The position numbers and the translations under genes are program-made. This document shows, one piece after another, positions 16,296 to 24,321 of a stretch of DNA of 64,000 nt (positions are counted from its first letter, which is position 1; the number at the start of each line of letters is the position of its first letter). This DNA comes from Roseomonas gilardii subsp. gilardii. GTDB taxonomy: Bacteria > Pseudomonadota > Alphaproteobacteria > Acetobacterales > Acetobacteraceae. The notes beneath the pieces were generated by a model. The model worked only from the letters and a program-made list of their open reading frames with translations, searched no databases and was not told the origin of the DNA. The stretch spans positions 248,001 to 312,000 of the forward strand of contig NZ_CP095554.1 in assembly GCF_023078375.1 (NCBI RefSeq), written 5' to 3'.

Positions 16296-16529
16296 TCTCC
16301 CCCGGTACTGAAGGCATCCTGCGTCTGCGGGCGAATTCCGTATGCCCGGATGCAGGCCGTTGGAGGCTTCTGGCGCGCCTGGGACTAGGCCCGCTTCCCC
16401 TGCTTTCGCCGCAAAGGCTCCCCTCGTCCTCGGGGCGCAGATTCATGCGTCCGGGCGATGCCGTCCTCCGGCGATCTGCTCTAAGCTGGTATCTTCCGTT
16501 CCTCCGCTCTCGCAGGAGCCTGCCCACTG

Positions 16530-17213
16530 ATGTCCGATTTCGTCATTGCTCCGCCTGCCCAGGCCAGCCTCCCGGTTCGGGGCGGCGGGTCCTTCCCCGT
16601 GCGCCGGATCTTCTGCGTCGGGCGGAACTATGCGGAGCATGCAAGGGAGATGGGGTCAGACCCCGATCGTGAGCCGCCCTTCTACTTCACCAAGCCCGCC
16701 GATGCGGTGCTGGTGGGGGGCGCCGACCTGCCCTACCCGCCCGCGACCAAGGATCTGCACCACGAGATGGAACTGGTGGTGGCGATCGGCACGGGTGGCA
16801 AGGACATCGCCGAGAGCGACGCGCTGACGCATGTCTGGGGCTATTGCGCGGGGCTGGATATGACCCGGCGCGACCTTCAGAACGCCGCCAAGAAGACCGG
16901 CCGGCCCTGGGACATGGGCAAGGGCTTCGACCATTCCGCGCCGATGGGCGAGCTGGTGCCGGCGCAGGGGATCGACCCCGGGCGCGGGCGCATCGAGCTG
17001 AAGGTGAACGGGCAGACGCGGCAGGTCTCCGATCTCGGCCAGATGATCTGGTCGGTGCCGGAGGTCATCGCCAACCTGTCGCGGCTGGTGGAACTCGCCC
17101 CCGGCGACCTGATCATGACGGGCACGCCCGAGGGCGTGGCGGCGGTGGCGAAGGGCGATGTGCTGGAGGGCTCGATCGAGGGCGTCGGCACGGTGCGCAC
17201 GGTCATCGCCTGA
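16530..17213 (+). CDS. Fumarylacetoacetate hydrolase (FAH) family protein
   Basis: 227 residues, a single FAH domain of the YcgM/FAHD1 type that acts on acylpyruvates or decarboxylates oxaloacetate. Metal ligands are seen in [11 protein letters not shown] (Glu near 73 and 75) and [13 protein letters not shown] (Asp near 108). Further marks are [11 protein letters not shown] and [10 protein letters not shown]. The N-terminal [15 protein letters not shown] is the usual beginning of the domain. xthA starts 21 bases after its stop, so the two could be co-transcribed. The substrate cannot be told from sequence. Confidence 0.88.
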   Translation: MSDFVIAPPAQASLPVRGGGSFPVRRIFCVGRNYAEHAREMGSDPDREPPFYFTKPADAVLVGGADLPYPPATKDLHHEMELVVAIGTGGKDIAESDALTHVWGYCAGLDMTRRDLQNAAKKTGRPWDMGKGFDHSAPMGELVPAQGIDPGRGRIELKVNGQTRQVSDLGQMIWSVPEVIANLSRLVELAPGDLIMTGTPEGVAAVAKGDVLEGSIEGVGTVRTVIA

Positions 17214-17234
17214 GCAGAGAGCCCTGATTCGGCC

Positions 17235-18035
17235 TTGAGGATCGTCACCTGGAACATCAACAGCGTGCGCCTGCGGGCGCCGCTGTTGCGGCAGCTCGTC
17301 GATGCGCTGGAGCCGGATGTGCTCTGCCTGCAGGAGACGAAGTCGCCGGACGAACATTTCCCGCATGAGGCGGTGGAGGCGCTGGGCTTCGGCCACCGGC
17401 TGATCCGCGGCATGAAGGGGTACAACGGCGTCGCGGTGCTGTCGCGCCGCCCCCTGCGGCTGCGGGAGGGCGAGCCGAACTGGTGCTCGCGCGACGATTG
17501 CCGGCATCTCGGCGTGGATGTGGAGGCCGAGGGCGGGGCGGTCGAGCTGCACAATTTCTACGTGCCCGCCGGCGGCGACGTGCCGGACCGGGAGGCCAAC
17601 CCGAAATTCGCGCACAAGCTGGATTTCATCCGGGAGATCACGGACTGGACCGCCGGGCGCGGGGCGGCGAAGCGGGCCGTGCTGGTGGGCGACCTGAACA
17701 TCGCGCCGCTGGAACACGATGTCTGGTCGCACCGGCAGATGCTGGGCGTGGTGTCGCACACGCCGGTCGAGGTCGAGGCGATGGCCGGCTGGCAACGGGC
17801 GGGCGCCTGGCATGACGCGTTGCGGCATTTCGTGCCGCCCGAGGAGAAGCTCTACACGTGGTGGTCCTATCGCGCGCGCGACTGGGAGGCGGCGAATCGC
17901 GGGCGGCGGCTGGACCATGTCTGGGTCAGCCAGGATCTGGCGGGGAAGCTGCGCTCGCACACCGTGCTGAAGCCGGCGCGGAACTGGGCGCAGTGCTCGG
18001 ACCATGTGCCGGTGCTGGTGGAGCTGGATCTCTGA
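17235..18035 (+). CDS. xthA: Exodeoxyribonuclease III
   Basis: 266-residue AP endonuclease/3'-exonuclease of the base-excision repair pathway. All catalytic motifs are present: TWNINSVRLR at the N-terminus, LQETKSPDE with the metal-binding Glu, NFYVPAGGD with the catalytic Tyr, VGDLNIAP with the Asp/Asn pair, LDHVWVSQ, and the final CSDHVPV His. The first residue is encoded by TTG, since the conserved N-terminus begins there and no ATG is available nearby. It is close behind the FAH-family gene. Confidence 0.93.
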   Translation: MRIVTWNINSVRLRAPLLRQLVDALEPDVLCLQETKSPDEHFPHEAVEALGFGHRLIRGMKGYNGVAVLSRRPLRLREGEPNWCSRDDCRHLGVDVEAEGGAVELHNFYVPAGGDVPDREANPKFAHKLDFIREITDWTAGRGAAKRAVLVGDLNIAPLEHDVWSHRQMLGVVSHTPVEVEAMAGWQRAGAWHDALRHFVPPEEKLYTWWSYRARDWEAANRGRRLDHVWVSQDLAGKLRSHTVLKPARNWAQCSDHVPVLVELDL

Positions 18036-18142
18036 GGGGCTGAGAGGGCACGAAGCGTGGCGTTGCGGCTCCGGCGGGGGAAGTGCCTATAAGGCGGCGT
18101 CATGACAAAGCCCCTCCCCTTCCCTCCCTCCGGTGCCCGCCG

Positions 18143-18772
18143 ATGAGGCTCCTGGCCCTCGATGGCGCGCTGGCGCGCTGTTCCGCCCTGGTCTGCGAGG
18201 ATGGGCGCGTGCTGGCCCGGCGGGTGCAGGACGGGCCGCGCGGCCATGCCTCGGTTCTGCCCGCCCTGGCGCGGGAGGTCCTGGCGGAGGCGGCCGGCGG
18301 GGGTTGCGACGCCGTGGCGGTGACGGTGGGGCCGGGCGGCTTCACCGGGCTGCGGGCGGCGATCGCGCTGGCGCGGGGCTTCGCGCTGGGTTGGGGCGTG
18401 CCCTGCCTGGGAGTGACGCTGGGCGAGGTCTTCGCCGCCAGCCTGCCGGACAGCGGGCGGGACGGGCGGGCCCTGTGGGTGGCGGTGGACACCAAGCGCG
18501 AGCGGATCGCGCTGGAGCGGCCGGATGCCGCGCCGGCGGTCTTCGCCGCCGGGGAATTGCCGCGGCCCGCCGGGCCGGTGCTGCTGGCGGGCGATGCGGC
18601 GGAAGCGGCGGCGGAGGCACTGCGGGCGATGGGGGCGGATGCGCTGCTGACAGCGTTGCGGCTGCCGGAGCCGGAAGGCGTGGCGGCTGCCGCCACCCGG
18701 CGGCTGCGGGGCGAATTGCCGCCGCGCGAGGCGGAGCCGCTCTATCTGGAACCTCCGGCGGTGCGTGGTTGA
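18143..18772 (+). CDS. tsaB: tRNA t6A biosynthesis protein TsaB
   Basis: 209 residues. Inactive kinase-like scaffold protein that, with TsaC, TsaD and TsaE, makes threonylcarbamoyladenosine-37 in ANN-reading tRNAs. Marks are LLALDGALARCSALV at the start, the GPGGFTGLRAAIALARGFALG block near residues 61-82, and VAVDTKRERIALE. rimI follows with a TGATG overlap, the classical tsaB-rimI arrangement. ATG 18143 was chosen because the conserved N-terminus begins there. Residues 150-190 are Ala-rich and poorly conserved. Confidence 0.92.
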   Translation: MRLLALDGALARCSALVCEDGRVLARRVQDGPRGHASVLPALAREVLAEAAGGGCDAVAVTVGPGGFTGLRAAIALARGFALGWGVPCLGVTLGEVFAASLPDSGRDGRALWVAVDTKRERIALERPDAAPAVFAAGELPRPAGPVLLAGDAAEAAAEALRAMGADALLTALRLPEPEGVAAAATRRLRGELPPREAEPLYLEPPAVRG

Positions 18773-19257
18773 TGCGGCTGCGCGATGTGGGCGCGGAGGA
18801 GGCGGCGCGGCTGGCGGCGCTGCATGGCTCGGCCTTTCCGCCCGATGAGCGCTGGGGCGAGGTGGCCATCCGCAGCATGCTGGAAATGCGTGACGCCTTC
18901 GGCATCCTGGCCGGGGACGAGGCGGGCGAGGCCGGCTTCATCCTGGCGCGGGCCGTGGTGGGGGAGGCCGAGATCCTGACCCTGGCGGTGCGGCCGGAAC
19001 GGCGGCGCGAGGGTGTGGGCGCCGCGCTGCTCGGCGCGGCGGCCGTCGCGGCGGCGGCACGGGGGGCGGAAGCGCTGTTCCTGGAAGTGTCGGAGCGGAA
19101 CGCGGCGGCGCGGGCGCTCTATGCCGGGGCGGGCTGTGCCGAGGTCGGACGGCGGAAGCGGTACTACGCGGATGGATCGGACGCGCTGGTGCTGCGGCTG
19201 GGGCTGACGGCGCCCCCGTTTGCAGACCCGTTTGCAGATGGGGCGGGATCGGCCTAG
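18772..19257 (+). CDS. rimI: Ribosomal protein S18-alanine N-acetyltransferase RimI
   Basis: 161-residue GNAT enzyme that acetylates the N-terminal Ala of ribosomal protein S18. The acetyl-CoA site is LAVRPERRREGVGAALL at about 72-88, followed by FLEVSERNAAARALYAGAGCAEVGRRKRYY, which is the RimI signature. The ATG overlaps the tsaB stop (TGATG). A 15-residue Pro/Ala/Asp tail with a PFAD duplication extends beyond the usual end. The family call rests on motif and tsaB linkage; the actual protein target is by homology only. Confidence 0.88.
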   Translation: MRLRDVGAEEAARLAALHGSAFPPDERWGEVAIRSMLEMRDAFGILAGDEAGEAGFILARAVVGEAEILTLAVRPERRREGVGAALLGAAAVAAAARGAEALFLEVSERNAAARALYAGAGCAEVGRRKRYYADGSDALVLRLGLTAPPFADPFADGAGSA

Positions 19258-19267
19258 CCCTGTCGCC

Positions 19268-19630
19268 ATGGCACGCATCTGGATCGCGCTCGGCGCGCTG
19301 TCGGGACTTCTGGCCGTGGGGCTTTCGGCCTGGGCGGCCCATGCCCCCTTCGCCGCCGCGCCGGAACGCGCGCGGCTGCTGTCCCAGGCCCTGACCATGC
19401 AGGGCTGGCACGCCCTGGCGCTGCTGGCCGTCGGGCTGCTGGCGGAACGGCGGGGCGGGTTCTTCCTCAACCTCGCCGGGCTGGGCTTCGTGGCGGGCTC
19501 GGTGATGTTCTGCGGGGCGGTGTGGTCGGTGGCGGTGCTGGGGCGCTCCCTTGGCGCGGTGGCGCCGACCGGGGGCGTGCTGCTGATGCTGGGCTGGGCC
19601 TGCCTGATCGTGGCGGCTCTGCGCCGCTGA
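19268..19630 (+). CDS. DUF423 family small membrane protein
   Basis: 120 residues with four hydrophobic helices. Family landmarks are the N-terminal IALGALSGLLAVGLSAWAAHA, the QGWHALALLAVGLLAER segment carrying the conserved His, and GSVMFCGAVW, ending in GWACLIVAALRR. This is the YgdD-like DUF423 family, whose function is unknown. ATG 19268 is 10 bases after the rimI stop, so it may share that transcript. It converges on the M20D amidohydrolase gene across a 46-bp gap holding a hairpin. Confidence 0.85.
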   Translation: MARIWIALGALSGLLAVGLSAWAAHAPFAAAPERARLLSQALTMQGWHALALLAVGLLAERRGGFFLNLAGLGFVAGSVMFCGAVWSVAVLGRSLGAVAPTGGVLLMLGWACLIVAALRR

Positions 19631-19645
19631 GGCAGCCAGGTCCCC

Positions 19646-19665
19646 GGGGAAGGCTCGCCTCCCCC
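19646..19665. terminator. Hairpin in convergent DUF423/amidohydrolase gap
   Basis: GGGGAAGGC (19646-19654) pairs with GCCTCCCCC (19657-19665), with one mismatch. It sits between two convergent stop codons, so it may serve as a two-way terminator. Its sequence resembles a solo terminal stem of the dispersed repeat family. Confidence 0.4.
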
Positions 19666-19676
19666 AGGGCGGCGAA

Positions 19677-20870
19677 TCAGGGCGCCGCGCCCATCTCGGT
19701 GGCGACGAGGCTGACCCAGTAGCCGACGCCATAGGGGATGGCGTCGTCGTTGAAGTCATAGGTCGGGGTGTGCAGGCCCTCGGAGGTCGCGCCGCCCGCG
19801 CCCTGGCCCATGAAGACGAAGGCGCCGGGCCTGGCTTCCAGCATGGCGGCGAAATCCTCGCCGCCGGTGACGGGGGGCGTGTTGCCGTCCACCTTGCCCG
19901 CGCCCACCAGGGCGCTGGCGGCGGAGACGGCGATGGCGGTCTGTTCCGCGTGGTTCACCAGGGCGGTGCCGCCGCGGTTGTAATCGACCTCCGCCGTGCA
20001 GTGGAAGGAGGCGGCGAGGCCGGTGGCGAGCTCGCGCATCCGGCGTTCCATCGTGTCCCGCACCTCCCTGGTGTAGGAGCGGCAGGTGCCGCCGAGTGTG
20101 ACCTCGGCGGGCATGACGTTCAGCGCCCCGGGCGAGCCGCCCTGCACGGCGCCGACGCTGATCACCGCGGAATCCACCGCCGCGACGTTGCGGCTGACGA
20201 TGGTCTGCAGGGCCAGGATGAACTGCGCCTGCAGCACGAGGACATCGGTGGAGAGGTGCGGCGTGGCGCCGCCATGGCCGCCGGTGCCGCGGAAGGTGAC
20301 GTTCCAGCGATCCCCGGCCGCCAGGGCGGGGCCGACACGGGTCATGAAGGTGCCGAGCGGGTGGCCGGGCTCGTTGTGCAGGCCGTAGACGGCATCGACG
20401 GGGAAGCGGTCGAAGAGGCCGTCGGCCAGCATGGCCTTGGCGCCGCCGCGGCCCTCCTCGGCGGGCTGGAAGATGAACTGCACCGTGCCGCCGAAGTCGC
20501 GGTTCTCGCTGAGGTACTTCGCCGCGCCCAGCAGCATGGTGGTGTGGCCGTCATGGCCGCAGGCATGCATCAGGCCCTTGTTGGTGGAGGCATAGGGCTT
20601 GCCGGTCTGTTCCTCGATGTAGAGCGCGTCCATGTCGGCGCGCAGGCCGATGGCGCGCTGGCCAGGGGATCTGCCCTTCAGCGTGCCGACCACGCCGAAG
20701 CGGCCGACGCCTTCCGTGACCTCCAGCCCCCATCCGCGCAGCTTCGCCGCCACCAGGGCGGAGGTGCGGTGCTCGTCCATGCCGATCTCGGGATGGGCAT
20801 GGATGTCGCGGCGGATGGCGGTCAGCTCGGGCTGGAGCTGGCGGATGCGGTCGAGAAGGGTGTCGTTCAT
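19677..20870 (-). CDS. M20D family amidohydrolase (hippurate hydrolase-like)
   Basis: 397-residue zinc-dependent amidohydrolase of the HipO/aminoacylase group, which removes acyl groups from N-acyl amino acids. Metal and catalytic residues lie in LRADMDALYIEE, MHACGHDGHTTMLL (Cys/His ligands near 99-105), FQPAEEGRGGAKAML (catalytic Glu) and YGLHNEPGHPLG. The usual C-terminal HTPTYDFNDDAIPYG is intact. Start ATG 20870 fits the family N-terminus DRIRQLQPELTAIRRDIHAHPEIGMDE. Substrate is not predictable. A reverse-oriented repeat copy separates it from the PspA-like gene. Confidence 0.92.
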   Translation of the reverse strand: MNDTLLDRIRQLQPELTAIRRDIHAHPEIGMDEHRTSALVAAKLRGWGLEVTEGVGRFGVVGTLKGRSPGQRAIGLRADMDALYIEEQTGKPYASTNKGLMHACGHDGHTTMLLGAAKYLSENRDFGGTVQFIFQPAEEGRGGAKAMLADGLFDRFPVDAVYGLHNEPGHPLGTFMTRVGPALAAGDRWNVTFRGTGGHGGATPHLSTDVLVLQAQFILALQTIVSRNVAAVDSAVISVGAVQGGSPGALNVMPAEVTLGGTCRSYTREVRDTMERRMRELATGLAASFHCTAEVDYNRGGTALVNHAEQTAIAVSAASALVGAGKVDGNTPPVTGGEDFAAMLEARPGAFVFMGQGAGGATSEGLHTPTYDFNDDAIPYGVGYWVSLVATEMGAAP

Positions 20871-20929
20871 GCGGCGATTCCGTGCGGGAGGGGGCATGGC
20901 AGGAGACGGCGGTACGGGACCGCGCGCAA

Positions 20930-21275
20930 GGGTTGGCGGTCCTCTCCGGTCCAGCCCCGGGGGAGAGGCGCTGCCTCTCCCGCCGCCCCCCTCACCGCTG
21001 GGGACCGAAGCCGGTCCCCAGACCCCGGGCTTTCGTTGACGCTGGCGGCTGCCGCCGGTCTGGGGGCCGATCCCTGAGAGCAGGTGGATCGGCGGGGCGC
21101 CTAAGAAGACAAAGCCACGGTGTCCGCGCTGACGGCATCCGCAGTCGCCGGAGAGCCATGCTCTCCGGCGTGATCCGGCCGGCAGCAGGAGCCAAGGAAC
21201 GGGGTCCAGGGCCCGCAGGGTCCTGGCGGATAGGGGTTTGGGGAAAGGCAGAGCCTTTCCCCAAGGGCGGCCGCC
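20930..21275 (-). repeat. Dispersed multi-hairpin intergenic repeat, copy B
   Basis: Reverse-oriented full copy ending directly at the stop of the PspA-like gene. The invariant 11-bp stem is at 21146-21170, with loop CAT on this strand. The terminal stem beside the gene is a perfect 12-bp TTGGGGAAAGGC / GCCTTTCCCCAA with loop AGA. The GGGGACCG / CGGTCCCC stem and the CCCCGGGCTTTCG box are intact. Confidence 0.9.
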
Positions 21276-21276
21276 C

Positions 21277-22077
21277 TCAGCCCGGACCGGCGAGCTTGGG
21301 CTGGGTGCCGTGGCGCTGGCGCAGGGCGTCGAGGCGGTCGGCGAGGCTGGTGGGGGCGGGCAGGACGCCGGCGGCCTGGTTCATGGCAGCGGCGATGTTG
21401 GGGTCGTCCTTTTCCGGCTTCGTCGGGGTGAGGAGCTTGGCCTTGGCACTGGCGGCCTCGGCCTGGGCGAGGTCGCGGGCGGCGGCGTCCTGCATCGCCT
21501 TGAGCGCCACGCTGAGGCCGCTGGTGGCGCCGGACAGGCCGGCGGCCTGGCGGGCAGCTTCGGCGCGCTGCTCGGCCATCTCGCGCTGCTGGCTGGCCCG
21601 GGTCATGTCGCGCTGGGCGCGGGCCAGCGTGTCGCGGGCGGTGCGGAGCTTCTGGCCGGCCTGGTCATAGGCGCCCTGGAGCATGTCCACGAACTCCTTG
21701 GCGTCCACCGCGTCCTGCTTCTCGCGGTCCACCTCGGGGGCCATCTCCTCCAGCATGTTGAGGAGGGTGGCGAGGGACTGCTCGATGCCGGCCTTCTTCG
21801 CCGGGTCGGTCTCGGCGGCGGACTGGCGCTGGAGCAGCTCGGCGGCGGCCATGCGCTGGTCGGAGAGCTGCTGGATGGCCTGGGCCTCGCGGGCCTCCTT
21901 CTCATAGGCCTGGCGGGCCTCGGCGACCTGGACGCCCAGGCGGTCGAGATGCTGTTCCATGGTGCGGAGCTCGGCCTCCGTGGCCGATTTCGGATCCCAG
22001 CGCACGATGGCCTCGATGGCGCTGTTGACGGCCTGGTCGGTCTTCACGCCGACGAGGTTGCGGATGAAGGCAAGCAT
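21277..22077 (-). CDS. PspA/IM30 (Vipp1)-family protein, YjfJ-like
   Basis: 266 residues, almost entirely alpha-helical and rich in Ala, Gln, Glu and Arg, with long heptad coiled coils. The N-terminal MLAFIRNLVGVKTDQAVNSAIEAI is an amphipathic membrane-binding helix typical of PspA/IM30 proteins, which polymerise on the inner membrane and protect it under stress. Two membrane-associated genes of DUF350 and DUF2491 precede it on the same strand, as in the E. coli yjf cluster, so YjfJ is the better comparison than PspA itself. No pspBC or pspF is present. Confidence 0.8.
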   Translation of the reverse strand: MLAFIRNLVGVKTDQAVNSAIEAIVRWDPKSATEAELRTMEQHLDRLGVQVAEARQAYEKEAREAQAIQQLSDQRMAAAELLQRQSAAETDPAKKAGIEQSLATLLNMLEEMAPEVDREKQDAVDAKEFVDMLQGAYDQAGQKLRTARDTLARAQRDMTRASQQREMAEQRAEAARQAAGLSGATSGLSVALKAMQDAAARDLAQAEAASAKAKLLTPTKPEKDDPNIAAAMNQAAGVLPAPTSLADRLDALRQRHGTQPKLAGPG

Positions 22078-22119
22078 GGCGGTTCTCCCAGGAGGGTTAC
22101 GGCAGGTGCCCCGGCCGCC

Positions 22120-22533
22120 TCAGCCGGCCATGGCGCCGGCATTGAGCAGGGCCACGGCGATCTGGGCGCCGACCAGGGCGATGGCGGCGGCGGTGTTGCC
22201 GGTCTCGATCGCGGCGCGCAGGCCGCGGAAGATCCAGGCGACCAGCAGGAAGACCACGAGCTGGATCACCAGGGCGACGAGGCCCCAGACCAGGATGTCG
22301 AGAGTGAGGCGGCTGGTGGCCAGGGTGGCGGCGAGGGGGATGGCGAGCGAGACCAGCGTGCCACCGAGGACGACCCCGGCGGCGGTGTTGCCCGCCCGCA
22401 TCAGCGCGACCTCGTGGAAGGGCGTGATCGCGATATAGGCGGCGGCACCGGCGGCCAGCAGCAGCAGCGTCACGCCGAACTGCACGATCAGCACGGGGAT
22501 GCCCGCCGCCAGGGTGTTCAGGATCGCGTCCAC
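22120..22533 (-). CDS. DUF350 family membrane protein, YjfL-like
   Basis: 137 residues with four hydrophobic helices: residues about 12-35, 50-70, 82-102 and 115-133. It carries the AALIRAGNTAAGVVLGGTLVSLAI-type segment (here MRAGNTAAGVVLGG) and a second similar IETGNTAAAIALVG, the internal repeat of DUF350. Function is unknown; homologues are inner membrane proteins linked with PspA-like genes. It lies 42 bp upstream of the PspA-like gene and 25 bp after the DUF2491 gene, forming one probable operon. Confidence 0.82.
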   Translation of the reverse strand: MDAILNTLAAGIPVLIVQFGVTLLLLAAGAAAYIAITPFHEVALMRAGNTAAGVVLGGTLVSLAIPLAATLATSRLTLDILVWGLVALVIQLVVFLLVAWIFRGLRAAIETGNTAAAIALVGAQIAVALLNAGAMAG

Positions 22534-22558
22534 GGGTGGCTTTCCTCCGGGATGGCTG

Positions 22559-24181
22559 TCAGCCGGCGAGGCCGAGCGAGGCGGGGTTGATGTCGATGCC
22601 GGCGCGGACCTCGACCCAGGCGGCGTTGCCTTCCTCGATGCTCTGCACCAGCACGTATTCGGTCTGCGGCGCGGGGGTGGGGGCGCCGGTCGGGGCGGCG
22701 TAGAGCATGGCGAGGCAGCGGCGTTCGCGCGTGCCGGCGGTGGTCTCCAGGCTCTCGCGGAGCTCGCGGGGTGGGACGGGCTGGGTGCCGGGTTGCCAGA
22801 GGCGGCTGTAGCGCCGGCCGTCCTTGGTCTGGAACTCGGGCCAGCCGATCATGCCCTCCCGCGGGTCCAGCCACACCTGCCATTCGGCCTCGTCGGCCGG
22901 GGTGATCTCGTCCAGCAGGGTGAAGTAGCGGCATTCCTCCGGCGTGCCGCCGGGGCCGGGATGGAGTTGCAGCATGGGCGAGGCGTCGCCCGGCAGATAG
23001 AGGCGCAGCAGGGAATCCCCGGGCGCGGTGCCCGTGATGCGGCCGAGGCCCTCGACGCTCAGGCGCTGCGCCGCCTGGGGTGCCGCGGCCTTGAGGCCGC
23101 CGCCGGCCAGGAGGAAGGGCGTCGGGTCCAGCGTCACGGTCATGCCGAGGCGGTAGCGTTCGGGCGTGTAGCCCTCGCCGGACATCTTGTGCCGCAGCAT
23201 GTCGCCCGCGCTGGCGATGCTGCCCATGGTGCCGGTGCGCGGCATGCCGCCCCCTCCCCCGCTGTTGCCGCCCGCGCCGGGCCGCCGGTTCCTCGCCATG
23301 GCCAGGGCACCGAGCAGGCCGCCACCGACCACCACCACGCCCAGCACCATGCCGATGCCCGCGCCATGATGCTCCGCCGGCGTGACGGCGTCGCGGTTGG
23401 CGGTGGCGACCTCCGGCGGCACGTCGGGGGGCAGGTAGTCCGGGTCGCGCGGCTGGCCCTGCTGCTGTGCCAGGGAGCGGTCGAGCTGGTCGAGCTGGGC
23501 GCGGATCTGCGGATCGTTGCGCGCGGCCTGTTCCGCCTGGGCGCGCCAGTCGCGCAGGGCGGGGTCGTCCTGGTGGTTGCGGAAGAAATCCGTGTGGCCG
23601 GGGCGGTTCAGCGTGCTGAGCAGGAACCAGAGGAAGGCGGCGTCCCACATGCCGAAGCCGCGCGGGCCGGCGAGAACGGGGCCGCTGGGGTTCCAGCCCC
23701 GGTCGCGGTACCAGTCGGGGCCGCCATAGGTGCCGCGCGGGGCGGGAGCGCGGCCGGTGTTCCAGTTGCCGCCCCAGGAGCCGCCCCAGCCACCGCCCTG
23801 GTTGCCCCCTTGGCTGTTGCCGCCGGGAGCGGGGGCCGGAAGGCTGCGGCTGGCCTCGCGCTCCCGCATCCGGCGCAGGGCGTCGCCAGCGGCCTCCCGG
23901 TTGTAGGAACGGTCCGAGGCCGAGCCACCCATGCTGGGGATGCGGCCGAAGCCGGAATCGGGGCGGGCATAGCCACCGCTGGACGGGGTGCGGGAGGGGG
24001 CCGCGTGGCCGCCGAAGGAAGGGGTGCGGGAGGGCGCGGCGGAATAGCCCGGGCGCGAATAGCCGCCGCTGGACCGCGCCGCACCGGGCCGGGCCAGAGC
24101 ATCCGCCACCGGCAAGGCGAGGAGGAGGCAGGCAAGGGCGGCGGACAGGAGGCCCGGGCGGACCTGTCGGAGACAGGACAT
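22559..24181 (-). CDS. DUF2491 (YjfK-like) protein with long secreted/membrane N-terminus
   Basis: 540 residues if started at ATG 24181; an ATG at 24193 is also possible. A signal-like segment (LLSAALACLLLALPVADALARP) leads into a Gly/Ser/Pro-rich region of about 150 residues with SRTPSFGG/SRTPSSGG repeats. A GMWDAAFLWFLLSTL segment, an Asp/Gln-rich helix and a membrane helix (GIGMVLGVVVVGGGLLGALAMA) come next. The C-terminal 200 residues are the DUF2491 domain (ERYRLGMTVTLDPTPF, WQVWLDPREGMIGWPEFQTKDG). E. coli YjfK is only about 220 residues, so the N-terminal half is an addition here. Role unknown; context suggests envelope stress. Confidence 0.75.
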   Translation of the reverse strand: MSCLRQVRPGLLSAALACLLLALPVADALARPGAARSSGGYSRPGYSAAPSRTPSFGGHAAPSRTPSSGGYARPDSGFGRIPSMGGSASDRSYNREAAGDALRRMREREASRSLPAPAPGGNSQGGNQGGGWGGSWGGNWNTGRAPAPRGTYGGPDWYRDRGWNPSGPVLAGPRGFGMWDAAFLWFLLSTLNRPGHTDFFRNHQDDPALRDWRAQAEQAARNDPQIRAQLDQLDRSLAQQQGQPRDPDYLPPDVPPEVATANRDAVTPAEHHGAGIGMVLGVVVVGGGLLGALAMARNRRPGAGGNSGGGGGMPRTGTMGSIASAGDMLRHKMSGEGYTPERYRLGMTVTLDPTPFLLAGGGLKAAAPQAAQRLSVEGLGRITGTAPGDSLLRLYLPGDASPMLQLHPGPGGTPEECRYFTLLDEITPADEAEWQVWLDPREGMIGWPEFQTKDGRRYSRLWQPGTQPVPPRELRESLETTAGTRERRCLAMLYAAPTGAPTPAPQTEYVLVQSIEEGNAAWVEVRAGIDINPASLGLAG

Positions 24182-24321
24182 GCCGCCATGCATAGGGGAT
24201 CGGGCGCCCTCCGGCGAGGGGACAACGAAAATGTCACCCGGCCCCGAGGGGCGGGCAGAGGGGCAGGCGAAGGGCCGGGCGCCAGGAGGTGGCACCCCGG
24301 CCCTCCGCCGTCAGGAGAGGC

